DNA of 64,000 nucleotides from Sequoia sempervirens (taxonomy: Eukaryota > Streptophyta > Pinopsida > Cupressales > Cupressaceae). Shown here one piece after another: positions 34,959-46,639 of the stretch; positions within the stretch are counted from its first letter, which is position 1, and each line of letters begins with the position of its first letter. A program made the translations under genes and the position numbers. Location: NCBI GenBank assembly GCA_007258455.2, contig VDFB02275666.1, positions 62,001-126,000 of the forward strand, given 5' to 3'. The notes below the pieces were generated by a model that saw nothing but the letters and a program-made list of their open reading frames with translations, made no database searches and was not told the DNA's origin.

Positions 34959-37900
34959 CTACTCTTCAGGGAGGTCTTCTTCCTTGGCTGGGCTATCCTC
35001 TTGCTCCTTGGAGGCTGCGTGCTCTATGTACTTGAGGATGACTGCTTGGAGCTTGTCGATCTCAAGGATCTCGCATCTCAACGCCTGGTAGCTCCATTCT
35101 TTGGCGTTCTCTTCCAGCCGCTTCCAATCCTCGTCATACTTCGAGCCCTGATCTCTGAATAGCTTTGATCGATCGCAGGCACGGGCAGGAAAACTTAGGA
35201 ATTCTGTGGTGATTTCTCCGGCTGTCTCGTCCTTCATCTTCTCCTCGAAGTATGGCTTGATCTTTTCGGCATCCATTTGCACTATGGGCATATCATAGCC
35301 CGTCATCAACTTGAGATACTCAGCGCATTCTGCCCGGATCTCCTTGATCCATTCAATGTTCGGATCCACTCTATTCAGGATTTGCTCTAACCTCTCCTTC
35401 CAGTTGATGAGGTCTCTGCGCCACACATCCACCAGCCAATGATCCTTCGTTTTCAGCTCTAGCTTCTCCTCCCATGTATTCTCGGGCATCTGAAGGATGG
35501 CTTTAATTCTCGAGAAGGTGGAGTCGTTCGTCGCAAGGAAATTGGTGCAGAGCCTTCTGGTGCTCTCCAGAGATTGGATCAAATCCAAGAACTTGTTGGC
35601 TGTCCGTACAGCCCTGCTGATTCCCATGTTTTCGGCGTATGTGACCCATCGGAACCAATCCTCAGTTGTTTTCTCTAAGTTCTTCCTCCTCTCCATCTTG
35701 TCAATATGTTCCTTGGAGAGCAACTGCGGTGCTGCTGTGGAGGTAGTGGGCAGGTCGTCCACTGAGGACCACTGCTGGATATAGTCGGTTAGGGCAGCAA
35801 CCTGCGCCTTGAGGTCGTCCTTGGTGACCTTGTCCTACTTGATTAGGTGCACCACCGTGGCCACCGACTCTTCCAGGTGTTCAACCTTCTGCTCCCTAGT
35901 TGCTGTCCCTAAGTCAATGGTGGAGATATTGTAGCCCACCCCAGTCTGGCCAACTATAGGCGTGGCAACTTGCGCTGCTCAGGAGCCAGAAGCGTCCATC
36001 GTTATCTTGGAACGAACCTTAGGCTTCTTCTCCTTCTTTTTTGTGGTCAGGAATCGAGCCAAGATGGCCTCCAATCTCGCCCTTGGGTCCTTCAGCACTG
36101 GGGTAGCCTTCTCCAACTGTTTCTCCAACCACTCGGGCATAGCAAATTTATCCTTGGGTGCATCATGGCTGCCCTCACCCCTCTCAGTTAGAGGCAAGAC
36201 TTCTGCCTCCTTTTCCTTTTGGGGCTCTTAATTTTCCTTAGTAGCTTCCTCCTCCTCTTCGTCGGAGTCCTGAATGAATACGAGGCGCTTGACGGGCAAC
36301 TTGGTGGACAATAGCTGGGTGGGATCTTCTTCTTTCGCTGCCTCCTCTTCTTTCCTCTCTTCAGCAGTCCCAGCCTTGGGGCTCTTCACAACATGGGTCT
36401 CAGCTACAGATGAATCCATTAGCGGCTGCTCCTCTGGTGGCTGCCCCTCTTCTTCTTGTGGTAACTTTTCTGCCTCCTCCCCAACATCCTTTGGCTGCTG
36501 AGCCGACTCCTCCTCAAGGTCCTCATCAAAAGTTTGAATGATTTCTTTGGCGCCCGAGCCATCCTCTTCATCCCCGTCTTCAGAAGAGCCCGTCTCCTCC
36601 TCCTCATAAACCACCCTGTCGATGGTTGGATGCTCGTACTCGGGGTGCTCATGATATTCATCGGCCTCCTCCTCAATAAGCCTCGAGGCTTCCTGCTCTT
36701 GCTCCTCCAACTCCTTTGAAATCTGCATTGTGGCCTCCATGGCTGGCAGCCCTGTTGGCGGTTGTGAAGGCTGAGCTGTTGCGAGGGCTTGGGCGAGGGC
36801 TGCTTGGAGAGCAGGGTCCATTAGGATCTATGAGAGCTTAGGGGGAAGACTTTGCATATGCCACGCAAGGGCCTCGGGCATAGTGGTGAGAGGAACAGGC
36901 GACGCTATTGTTGCCAGGGGGAGTGATGTAATGGGTGACATGGTAGCAGAAGAGGAAGGGGGAGTAGTCATGCCAGAAGAGGAGTCGACGTCAATTATTG
37001 GTCCGGCCGGGGGTGAGGGAGCAAGATGGACAAAAATGTCCACTGCTGGCGGGGAAGCGACAACTACAGTGAGAGAGGTGGGTGGCACGGGAGGGGCACG
37101 GAGAAGCAAGGTAGGCTACAATTCTGTCGTAGCCACTGTCTGTTTGAGCCTTTTGGGAGATGAGCCTCCTGTTTCTTTCGTTGCTTGCTCTTTGGGGTCC
37201 GCAGACTATGTTGTCTCTGTTCCTTTTCTCTTTTGAGACCTGGTGACAAGGGGAGACTTGGAAGTCTCACCAGCTGATGTGGTGGCGGCAACGTCCTCTG
37301 TGGCGCTTGGCTCACTCTTGAGCACCTCGTATGTTAGGACCACCCCTTGTTGCTTCAGTTGCGCCACCCGCCCATCGACGCACTCCTTAGTATGAGTTAT
37401 GATCGGCCGGGTGATAGTGTCTAGGTCGTCGACCTCTTTCTCATCCCAATCAATGGAGGGGATTGCCAGGTTGCAACCACAGAGTACCTCGGGTGCATAA
37501 TGGAGGACTCGTCCTCTTCGAGCTGGTCCAGCACTGGGAACGGCTGCACCCTCCTCAAGAATTGTACGGTCATGTGCATGTAATGTCTCATGAGTACCTC
37601 TTTGTCGTCTTTGCAATCTGCCCAGAAGTCTTCAATATGGTATTGGTGGGCGTATGCCGGCCCCAACACTTTCCTAACATGGCCATGTGGGTCCATCCAT
37701 GGGCGAGCCATGTACCAGTTGAAATTGTATTCCTTGAGCTCCTTTTCAGAATTGCTGGCACATTGAGATGTCTGCAGTCGATACAAGCCCTAGCCAAGGG
37801 TCATGGGATAGGGCATCCTTGCTACGTGCTTGTTGCCGAAGACTGTCTAGATGTGTTGGAGCTGCCGGGAAAGCTCTAGGAGAATGATCCTGTCGTTTGG

Positions 37901-39019
37901 ATACCGCGGCAATCTGTTTGGCCGCTCTGTGAATCCCTGGGCCCGAATGTAGGTGAACTTAGGGAACTGGATAAATAGGAAGGCATACTCCTTCAGGAGT
38001 GCCTTGGTGCTGTGGGAGACCCTCCTCTCGAAGTCTCCGGTGATCAATCTTATGATGTGGCCAGTAAAGACGTCATTGACCTGGCAGTATTCTTTCTTGA
38101 AGTTGCGGTATTGGAGTTGAGGGTACTTGTCAAAAGGCTTGAGGCCTCGCCTGTGCCCCAGATCTGGTGCCACGAATAATCTGCTGTATTGTCTCTGACC
38201 TGCCAGGGAGTATACCAGGTAAGAGGTCATGTAAAACTTGGAGCTCTTCTTGACGTTTACAAACTGCTCGTGGAAGCAGTTGCTAATGATGCCTCCCCAG
38301 TTGAATGAGGTCTTAGTATTCACGTCCCCATTCCCTCGTAGGATCTATTCAATGTAATATGCCATCCACTCTTGGAAGTAGTCAGCCGCTAGGAGGCCCA
38401 TGACCCTGCTTAACATGGTCACCAGGTCATGATAGTCCTCATGAAAGTCGCTTCGGAAGAGTTCCTGGGGCACCTTCGCAGCGCTGCCCCGTTTCTCCTT
38501 AAGCCAGTAGAGGTTGATTGATTTCTTGCACCCAAATGGATTGGCATCCCACGCCGCCTGTCACTGCTTTAACGTGGGGACCTCCATATGTGGGAACATG
38601 GGGATGTGAAAGGTTTTTGTGATTCCTTTTGGAGACATGTCGGCGAGGATGTTCCCCTCCTTATCCACGATTGTCCTGGTGTCCGTTTGGTAGGCTTCTC
38701 GGCAAGCCATTACTAGTTCGGGTGCTACCAGAGAGGGAGGGAAGCCAACAGCCTTGGTGATTCCACTCTGCCTTATTAGTCTGGCGTTCTTCGTTGTAGG
38801 GTTGACCTTGACCCTCTGAGTGAACTCATCTATGTCCACTTGGCCGATGTTTGTATCTGAGATCTCCTTCCAATCTGTTGAGACCTTTGACTGGAGCAGC
38901 TCACCCTAGAACTGAAACTTCATCTGATCTTTATCTTCTTTTCCCTAAGCGGCCCTTCTAGATTTCTTGCCCTTGTCCTTTTCGGCGAAGGCCCCTGAAG
39001 TTCCTGCAGCCGATTCCAT
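34959..39019 (-). pseudogene. LTR-internal gene (3' LTR copy), about 1,350 codons
   Basis: It starts at ATG 39019 just inside the exon after the conserved acceptor and ends at TAG near 34959. Order: basic N-terminus, globular part (for example FHIPMFPHMEVPTLKQC, FIQFPKFTYIRAQGF and MDPHGHVRKVLG), Ser/Pro-rich linker with KRK cluster, long Glu-rich acidic region (36.3-36.8 kb), Lys-rich KKEKKPKVRSK near 36.0 kb, and a helical charged C-terminus (35.0-35.8 kb) that is probably coiled coil. Damage: several in-frame TAGs and one frame change near 37.45-37.6 kb. No RT, transposase or DNA-binding motif is recognised. Frame conservation between LTR copies indicates it was once a protein. Confidence 0.75.
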
Positions 39020-39024
39020 ATATT

Positions 39025-40582
39025 CTACAAGCAAGGGCAAAGTTAGCGCAACAAAACATCAAAAGCGTTCATGTTAGTCCATGTTTTAAGCATATCATCT
39101 AAATAATTAATGAAGTACATCATAAATCTTATCCTTAGATGGTATCGATCTTCATTACAGGGCGTTCGGACAATCCGGGCCCGGAGGGCCGGACTTCCCT
39201 TGCAGAAATGTTGTCATGAAGGGAAAATGCAACCACAAGTTCCCAAAGACCCCCTTTGGCCAAATTTCAAAGTACCAAGAGGCTCATGATGGAGAACGCC
39301 ATAATTTAGGATGTGGGTCGAAGTCAGATTCTGGTTTTAAGCTTGTTTTGGTCGGTTTAAAAAGCATCGGAGGTCCCAAGCCAGAAAGCAGTTAAGGGGC
39401 GGCCGTTGGCGACGGCAGACAGTAGGCGGAAACCCGGCCAAGGAAGCCCGGAGATGGAAGTCCGAGGGCCGGGGTCTAGGGAACCAAAGGATGGACGGGT
39501 GCACTTACCGTTTAGGCTTGGCGGCGGCGGAGGTTATGCCGGAGCCCGGAAGGCGGGGCGACGCGGGGTGACGGCCGCCGCAGGGTTTTGCGTTGATTGT
39601 TATGGCAGCGGCGAAGAACACCACGGGACCAGGAAGGCGGGAAGACGAGAGCTGGAGGCCGCCATAAGATATTTGCAATGGTCGGGCGACGGCGGCTAGG
39701 AGGCTTTCGGGGCCCGGAAGGCGGGGCGACGCGAGGTGACGGCCGCCGCAGGGTTTCGCGTTGATTTACATAACGGCGGCGGACAGATCCTCGGGGCTCG
39801 GCGGGCGGGGAGACGGAAGGGTTCTGCCGTGGACGACAACGGAACCACCATAGAGTTCTGAGGACGGAACTCCGGACGGCCGAGCCCGAAAGGTCCCACA
39901 GCAAAGCGGGCGGCAGATGCGACCTCGCCGTAAGGTTTCGCCATTTTGAAATGGCGGCAATTTAGACATAGAGGTCCGACACCCGGAGTCCGATGATCAT
40001 GATGGAAAAATTCCACATCGCCATAGACCACCGGCGAAAGCTATGGCAGAGCCCGGAGAGCGGGAAGCTGGGGCACGAATTCCGTCGGGGACGGTGAAAA
40101 CAGGGAGGAAATCCGGTCGAGGAACCCCGGGGACCGGAGCCCGACGCAGCCAAAGCACCCACGCATAAGTTTAAATTTAGGTCGGTGGGAGACATTCCGG
40201 GACCCGGAAGCCGGAAGGCAGTAGCATGCTTGCAGATGAGGCATGGCGAAGCGCCAAGGGAAACCCGGGAAGGGAAACCCGATGGGCTGGGACCGGAAGG
40301 GCAGACTACCATCAAGAGGTTATGGAGTTTCAGATTCCGATGACGAAGGAGGGTTTCGGGCCCGGCAAGGACTTTCTCCCTGTGCGAAGAATAGCCACGA
40401 CGCGGACAAGTCCCGAGTCGGCGGCGAGGGAAATTCCGGTGGGTTCCAGAGATTTTCACAAGACGGGCAATGGGCACAATTTAGCGCTCTTCAATTTTAT
40501 GCCACTCTAATTAATCGTTCAACTACTTAAATCCCTCAAAATGATGAAAAAAGGATGGGAGGGAAAATGGGGATGGCCTACC
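39025..40582 (-). other. Predicted intron of the LTR-internal gene (3' LTR copy)
   Basis: The donor CGAG|GTAGGCC is near 40582 and the acceptor TTGCTTGTAG ends at about 39025, immediately before AATATATGG. CTAAC is conserved about 50 bp before the acceptor. Most of the GC-rich part of the LTR is inside. Open frames on both strands here (39.4-40.5 kb) are rich in Arg, Pro and Gly and differ between copies, so I do not call them genes. Confidence 0.48.
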
Positions 40583-40739
40583 TCGATTTCATTAAATGGT
40601 GAGGTACGGAATCCACCAGGAATCGACAAAGTGCGGTTGATGCCGATGATCGCGATGCAGATGAAGACGTTGGGCTTCTGCTGCTTGGCTCTGCAATTCG
40701 CTCCAATTCGCAATATGAAAGTGACTGGCGAGTCAGGCA

Positions 40740-40747
40740 TTATATAC
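40740..40747 (-). promoter_or_regulatory. TATA box of the LTR-internal gene (3' LTR copy)
   Basis: The minus strand reads GGGGTATATAATGCC, the same as in the solo LTR (9342) and the 5' LTR (56760). It lies about 160 bp before the predicted donor of the leader exon. Confidence 0.58.
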
Positions 40748-41650
40748 CCCAGGCACCATTAATGTCCGCAATAAATGCTCAGTACGGCCGCGCCAAAAGT
40801 TGGTGGATTTCAAATTGAGTCGGCGGCGGTGGCAGAGACTTCGGGACTCGGCGACCGGAGAGACGGGTAGCGATGGCTGCCGTTTGATTTCTGCGAGCCT
40901 TTGAATGGCCACGGCGGAGAGAACCTCGGGCCCTGGAGGGCGGACAACAGGCGGAGGTTCGCCGTCAAAAGATTTGCTTGTTGTTAAGCGGCGGCGGCGA
41001 GGGTCGGGCCGGGACCCGGATGGCGAGAAGCCGGCAAGGTTCCGCCGTGGACGACGGCGGAACCGCCACGGAGTTCCGAGGACGGAACTCCGGATGGCCG
41101 GGCTCGGAAGGTCCCACGACAGGCGGTCAAAACAAACCAGCTGTGGAGAAAGCCAAGGCGGGGCCCGAAGGGTGGGAGGCTGCCAGAGGCTCGCCGTCGC
41201 GGATGGTGATCCCAGGACGGAAGTCCGGAGGCAGACTTCCGAGGACCGGGGCCCGAAGGAGCAAGGGGCCGCCCGAGAGATTTTGCTGGATTTTCAATCG
41301 GAAGACGGCAGGGCAGGCCCCGAGGGGCGGAAAGACGCCTGGAGAATGCCACAGAGGACGGCGAAGGCGACAGGGAAGCCCGAAAAGGGAACTCCAGACA
41401 CCCGGGCCCGGAAAGGCGCAAGGCCGTTCCAGAGCCAAAATGCCGAAGAGACCCCCAAGGCCCCGGAAGGCAGCAAAAACCCAAAAGCGGAGGCACGGTC
41501 GATTTATGATGCAACCTTGGAGTGATATCGACCATGCAGAACATCATTAAAAGGGGGGCATGCAAAACGAGGCGGCCCTGAAAGGCCTGACAAAGCGAAA
41601 GAAAAGAGGGTCCCTGTTCCGAACGGGGCGTGTGTGCTAAGGGCACAACA

Positions 41651-42562
41651 AATGGAGACTCCACTGGAGAACGCTTTGGAGCGTTCTAGGGATAAATACT
41701 CATTCAGGACCAAGAATCTCTGGTTTCGCAGACCAAGAGCAGTTTCGAAGGATGAATCCGGGAGAACGAGATCCTTAATTGGGTCAGCTTACCTGACATC
41801 TCGAAAGTGTGTGTGAAGTGAGTTCATTCCTTTCTTTGGGATAGTGAGCAGGGTCATCACTTCAACCGAGTGAGCTACATAAGTTGCTTAACACCAAAAG
41901 TAACCTGGACATTGCCCCGCTGCCAGTCAGGCGTCCATAGCCCCGGCGGAGTTGTCGCTACAATCTCATGGATATTGCTCTACTGCCGGCCGGGCGTACA
42001 TAGCCCCGGTAGAGTTATCCGAACACCCATACGGTCATTCATTTCCTTTTTCAGAGTTTTTTTCTCCTTTTTGCTTTGATATTTTACTTCTCTTTTACCA
42101 TTTAGTTTGACCAGGTAAGCATTGAAGCCTACAATGGGTTTCAGACTGCAGTGGTCACTGGAGTAGACTTAAGATTTTTCACTCACTAGGGTGTCATAAC
42201 AACCATAATATGGTCCTTCAGAATTTATTATTATGTAATTTGTGCAGGATCCGAGATGTGGGTAAGAAGATCCAACTAAGGGTCATATTCTGAGCAGAGT
42301 TCGAACAAGGAAATCATTCGCGGATAGCTTTCAAAGACCGATAATCTAGAGTGAATGTTTAGCCAGAGAACACAAAGAACAGACAGCAAAGTGTACTGCT
42401 TGTCAAGCAAGCACGGCCATCGCAAAGGAGCGAGAAACCATTTTTTGAAACAAAACTGCTGGGAGGGAGAAAGTAAAAAGTGACGCAAACAAACACAAAC
42501 AAGCAAGAAAGCAACTACTCTAACCTATGTACAGGTATTTACAGCACAGAGCTCGAAGGAGC
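41651..42562 (-). other. Untranslated region between pol and the 3' LTR, with a 63-bp tandem duplication
   Basis: No gene is seen. An imperfect tandem repeat, unit 63 bp, starts at 41906 and 41969 (TGGACATTGCCCCGCTGCC against TGGATATTGCTCTACTGCC). A perfect 7-bp hairpin, GAACGCT TTGG AGCGTTC, sits at 41669-41686. A purine-rich tract on the minus strand at about 42036-42105 lies almost 400 bp from the LTR. No polypurine tract abuts the 3' LTR, which is unexpected. Confidence 0.6.
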
Positions 42563-42599
42563 TCAAGCTTGGAAGTAATGCTTCAAGTGCTGCCCGTTG

Positions 42600-43790
42600 A
42601 CTAGCAATGGGATGTTCTCACCGGTTAAGGTCTTTAGGCGGAAGGCATTATCTCCCAAAATCTCAGCTATTTGAAAGGGGCCAAGCCAAAGCTTGTCGAA
42701 TTTGTTGTATCCCCCTTTCTTTTCATGGGCCTTGTCCCAATACAGGACCAAATCTGCAATTCTAAAGGCCTTGATCTTGGCTCGGCGGTCGAACCATCTC
42801 TTCACTATGCCCTGATGTTTGACAAAATTTTCTATTGCACGGTTTCGGACTTCCTCTAAATGTAAGAGCTCAGCTAACCGAGCTTCCCTATGATCTCCTC
42901 CCTCATAAAAATCATTGATGAACTGAAGAGTAGGAATCTTCAGGTGGATGGGGAATATAGGTTCCAGGCCATAGACAAGGTGGAACGGGGAATCACCAAG
43001 GGCAGCCTTGTGGCGGGTGCGGTCAGCCCAAAGGGAAAAACGGAGCTGGGTATGTCAGTCCTTGGGATTCCTATCTAGCAGCTTCTTGATCACAGTAATC
43101 AAATTCTTATTCGTGGATTCGGCAAGGCCATTGCCCTGAGGGTAGTAATTGGATGAGAATTTGAGGGCAATCCCATAGTCAAACGCCCAACTAGCAAATT
43201 TTAATGAAGCAAAGGCAGGTCCATTATCATATACCAAAGCATACGGACAACCAAAGTGATTTAAAATGAAACTTTCTAAGAAATCACTAACTACTTCAGT
43301 TGTGCAATGCTTACATACTATTGCTTCCATCCATCTAGTACAATAATCAGTAGCGGTAAGAATGTACCTGTGTTCCGCAGATGATGGAGGGCTTACCGGA
43401 CCGATGAAGTCAAGACCACATTGCGCAAAAGGCCTTACCTCCAGCACGGGCTGCAGTGGGACAGCAGCATTCCTCTCCCTGGCGGCAGCGGTCTAGCACA
43501 TATGACATGAACGAACATGGCAATGGGCATCCTTGAAGACGGTTGGCCAATAATACCCTGGCCCTAATATCTGATGTGCTGTAGAAGAACCCGAGCCATG
43601 GCCCGTACCAAATTTATTGTGAAACTCTTTCAAGACGCGTTCTGCTTCCTCCTTGCCAAGGCATCTTAGATAAACGCCCTCATGATTCTTCTTATAGAGA
43701 ATAGAACCCTGCAACATATAACCATTACTTTTCAACCTTAGGGCCCGCTTTTGGACTCCTTGCAGGTGCAGCGGACACTTATGATTCAAC
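42600..43790 (-). other. Integrase domain
   Basis: The zinc-binding region runs to HCHVRSCHMC near 43500. The catalytic core shows CGLDFIGP, VYDNGPAFASLKF and NGLAESTNKNL, giving D, D and E with about 35 residues between the last two. The C-terminal part ends LWLGPFQIAEI and NGQHLKHYF; no chromodomain follows. Two nonsense codons (43493 and 43055) lie in it. It would insert the DNA copy, leaving the 5-bp duplications seen here. Confidence 0.9.
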
Positions 43791-43929
43791 AGATAATAAA
43801 CGACATCTTGATACCATTCTCCTGGGGAGACATCTTCAAGCTGATACTGCTGTACCGTGAGTTCAGGTCCAGCCTCTGCTGCTGTTTCGACAATCGTACG
43901 GGTGAGTGCCTACCCTCTTACCAATTTCA

Positions 43930-44290
43930 TTGGTTGGATCTCCATATCATACTCTTGGAGCAAGGTGACCCACTTAGCCCTCTGTTCACCCAATTCATTT
44001 TGCATGAGCAGCGTCTTGACTGCTGGGTCAGGGACAATGGTGAACACCTTGTTGCATAGAATGTAGTGTCTAAATTTCTTTACTCCCCTGATGAGAGCGT
44101 ACGCCTGCTTTTCTATGTTGTGGTAACACAATTCAGCATCTTTGAGGGGAGCACTCATAAAGGTGATCGGATGCTCGTTTCCTTCGTCATCTTTTTGGGT
44201 CAACATGCTAGCACAGGAATGCTCTGAAGCAAATGAATAGATGTAAAATGGCTTTAGATAATCCAGACTAACTAATACGGGCGCCTCAGC
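43930..44290 (-). other. Canonical RNase H domain, catalytic residues lost (tether)
   Basis: PFYIYSFASEHSCASMLTQ occupies the place of the usual D-A-S motif but lacks the first catalytic Asp, and TIVPDPAVKTLL stands where TDH.AL normally supplies another. The flanking KQAYALIRGVKKFRHYI is conserved, so the fold persists. It is probably a structural connection domain, with RNase H activity moved to 45655-46036. Confidence 0.75.
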
Positions 44291-44419
44291 AATAGCCCGT
44301 TTGATTTCCTCGAAGGATTGTTTGGCATCCGGCGTCCACTCAACTTTGGCGTCCTGTTTGAGCATGGCATTGAGAGGTTTGACAATTTCCGCGAAGCCTG
44401 TGATGAATTTCTGGACGAA

Positions 44420-45150
44420 GTTGATCTTTCCAAAAAAATATTTCAATTCCTTCTTACTACCCAGGGGCTGAATTTTGAGTAAGGACTCGATGTGCTCAGG
44501 ATCAATGGAGATTCCCTGCTCTGAGATGATGTGCCCAAACAATCTGCCTTCGGTCACTCTGAAAATGCACTTCTTGGGGTTGAGAGAAACCCCGAATTCC
44601 CTGCATCTCTGAAACACCTTACATAGGTCGGAGACATGATCACCCCGCTTCTTGGAAAATATGGTCAAATCATCCATGTAGATGATTATGCACTTGCCAA
44701 TTACGTCTTTGAAGGCGATGTCCATGGCGCGTTGGAAAGTGGTGCCAGCGTTGATGAGCCCAAATGGCATTCTTCTATACGCAAACATCCCCCATTTAGT
44801 GGTGAACGCGGTCTTGTGGCGATCTTCATATTGTACCATTACCTGATTATACCCGGAGTATCCATCGATGAAGGACATCATCCGGGAGCCGTTGACGATC
44901 TGCAGCACTTCATCCAGTGAAGGTACTGGATAGTTGTCTTTCTCTGAGGCTCGATTTAGATTGCGGAAATCCATGCACAACCTAATTTCTCCGTTCTTTT
45001 TCCTTACCGGGACCAAGTTGGCCACCCACGTGGAGTGCCTGACGGGAAAGAAAATTCTTGCTGAAAGCAGCTTTTGTACTTCCTTATAAACAATAGGTTC
45101 CAGCAAGGCGTTGATAGGGCGCTGCCGCTGGTGGAATGGCCTCACTTCCG
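44420..45150 (-). other. Reverse transcriptase domain
   Basis: The RT order is complete and free of stops: VRKKNGEIRLCMDFRNLN, FIDGYSGYNQVMV, AFTTKWGMFAYRRMPFGL and the catalytic IIYMDDLTIF near 44668-44685, then FGHIISEQGISIDPEHI. The Asp of FIDGYSG and both Asps of YMDD are intact. Confidence 0.93.
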
Positions 45151-45654
45151 TCTTGAGAGGGATGGTGTGAGTAATGACAGAGGTGTCGTACGTTTTCAAA
45201 TCTTCGTAACTCCATGCCACCACGTCATGGTACCTTCGCAATGCATCCGTAATTCCTCTTTTTTCTTCAGGCGTGCACACCTTGCCGATAAAGACATTCT
45301 CGGCATCCTCGGCTATTCCAAGATTTTGTGTATCACACTGGTTGCTTATGGCTTCCTTTTTCATTTGCTGATCCTGATCTCTGATCTGATCCAAGTTGAA
45401 TATGCATTCCAGCTGAACCATACCTCTGGGAATTATGTTGGTCTTGAGGTTAATGACCCCTTCTATGTCCAATTCAGCCTCTTGTGGATCAGTTTCATCG
45501 ATTATTTGAGGTGCGAAGACATCGGAGTTTGTGATGAACTGAAGGATGTGCTTGTCGTCATTGAAGACTTGCAAATGGGTAACATTATCCGGGACTGATG
45601 GCGTGGATGTTAGCTCAACCGTGAATTTCTTGAGCCTAGACAAAGAGAGGGGCT

Positions 45655-46036
45655 GTAATGTGCTGGCTGCTTGAGCCAAGGCATCAACTGTGCGATTCTG
45701 AGCACGAGGGATCAATTATATGTTGAATGCATCTAGGCCCTCTAATAGATCCCAAACCTTGTGCCTATAATTGGTGAGTCTCCGATCATGATAGGAGTAC
45801 AACTTCCTAACCTGCTTAACTACAAGTGCGGAATCCCCGAAGACTTGCAGCACTTTCACTTTTTTCTTCAAGGCCATAAGAAGGCCAAGGACTAAGGCCT
45901 CATATTCTGCTACGTTATTGGTGCAATAAAACTGCAATCGGTGGGCAGCGAGAAATGTCTTACCCTTTGGACTGATGAGTTCGATCCCCGCTCCAGCTCC
46001 CTGCCTTGACTTCGATCCATCAAATCGGAGCGTCCA
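45655..46036 (-). other. Archaeal-type RNase H domain located before RT
   Basis: WTLRFDGSKSRQGAGAGIEL opens the fold, with NNVAEYEAL, LQVFGDSALVV and NRTVDALAQ following. All four catalytic acids (D, E, D, D) are present. This is the RNase H type that plant Tat/Ogre elements acquired in addition to their own. In the arrangement I know best it follows the normal RNase H; here it stands between protease and RT. One TAA (45716) falls between its third and fourth catalytic residues. It would remove RNA from the RNA-DNA hybrid. Confidence 0.85.
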
Positions 46037-46224
46037 GCACGTGGAGAATTCCTTGTCTTCAGGTCTGATTGAGCCTCCATTCTCTTTCGGCTGGACGGCG
46101 GGCCCTGTGATCTTAGAGGGGCTTTCTGGTTCAGGGCAATGATCAACAAGTGATTCTGCTGGTGTCTCCTCGGGTATTTTTGTCTGAGGAGTGGCTGCTT
46201 TCTTAACATGCTCCACTGCTGCTT

Positions 46225-46285
46225 GGCATAGGCAACAGTCAAATTCGGAGTAGGCAGCATTATGGACCCTACACCAGTTCGGCAA
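46225..46285 (-). other. Second zinc-finger-like motif, between protease and RNase H
   Basis: NWCRVHNAAYSEFDCCLC repeats the WCR(L/V)H-x9-C layout of the gag motif at 47960-48012 but lies after the protease. Role unknown. It may be a duplicated nucleic-acid-binding finger within pol. Confidence 0.5.
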
Positions 46286-46639
46286 TAAGAGATCCTGGAA
46301 ATTCATTCGGGCTCCTAGGTTGAGTTGATCCCTTGCACATTTTTCCATGAAATCTTGAAATTCATCGAGCAATCCCCAGTCGTCGTTGTTATCAGGCTCA
46401 TCGTGTGCCCCTACCAATGTTTCTGTGTCTGGGGGTGCTCGTGTAGAATCTGTCGAAGGACTACACAACACCAGCAATACTTCACCTGCACGTTCTTCCT
46501 GAAGCCCGAGCTCATTTTGGTAAGAAAAAGGGCAATAATTCCCTAAGTCAGTCTCGGTGAACAACACCTCGCTGAGATTATTGTATTCCGTGATCATATA
46601 TTTCATACGGGGTTCACGGTCAATACGGATCTGATTTGG

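Larger units (their letters stand above)
33859..41650 (-). repeat. 3' LTR of the giant-LTR element
   Basis: It is 7,792 bp. On the minus strand it has a GC-rich first 2.5 kb with a TATA box near 40747, the intron and large gene (39019-34959), the core TATA box near 34762, and about 0.9 kb of R-U5. It matches 49834-57669 over its full length. The block around GTGGACGACGGCGGAACC occurs twice inside it (about 39829 and 41045). Confidence 0.93.

Noticed and set aside
40905..41664. Overlapping open frames of about 190-226 codons on both strands
   Set aside because: Same GC-composition effect, in U3 upstream of the TATA box; no motif and no frame conservation with 56900-57600.
44636..45598. Plus-strand open frames within gag-pol
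   Set aside because: They are shadows of the RT and protease coding strand.
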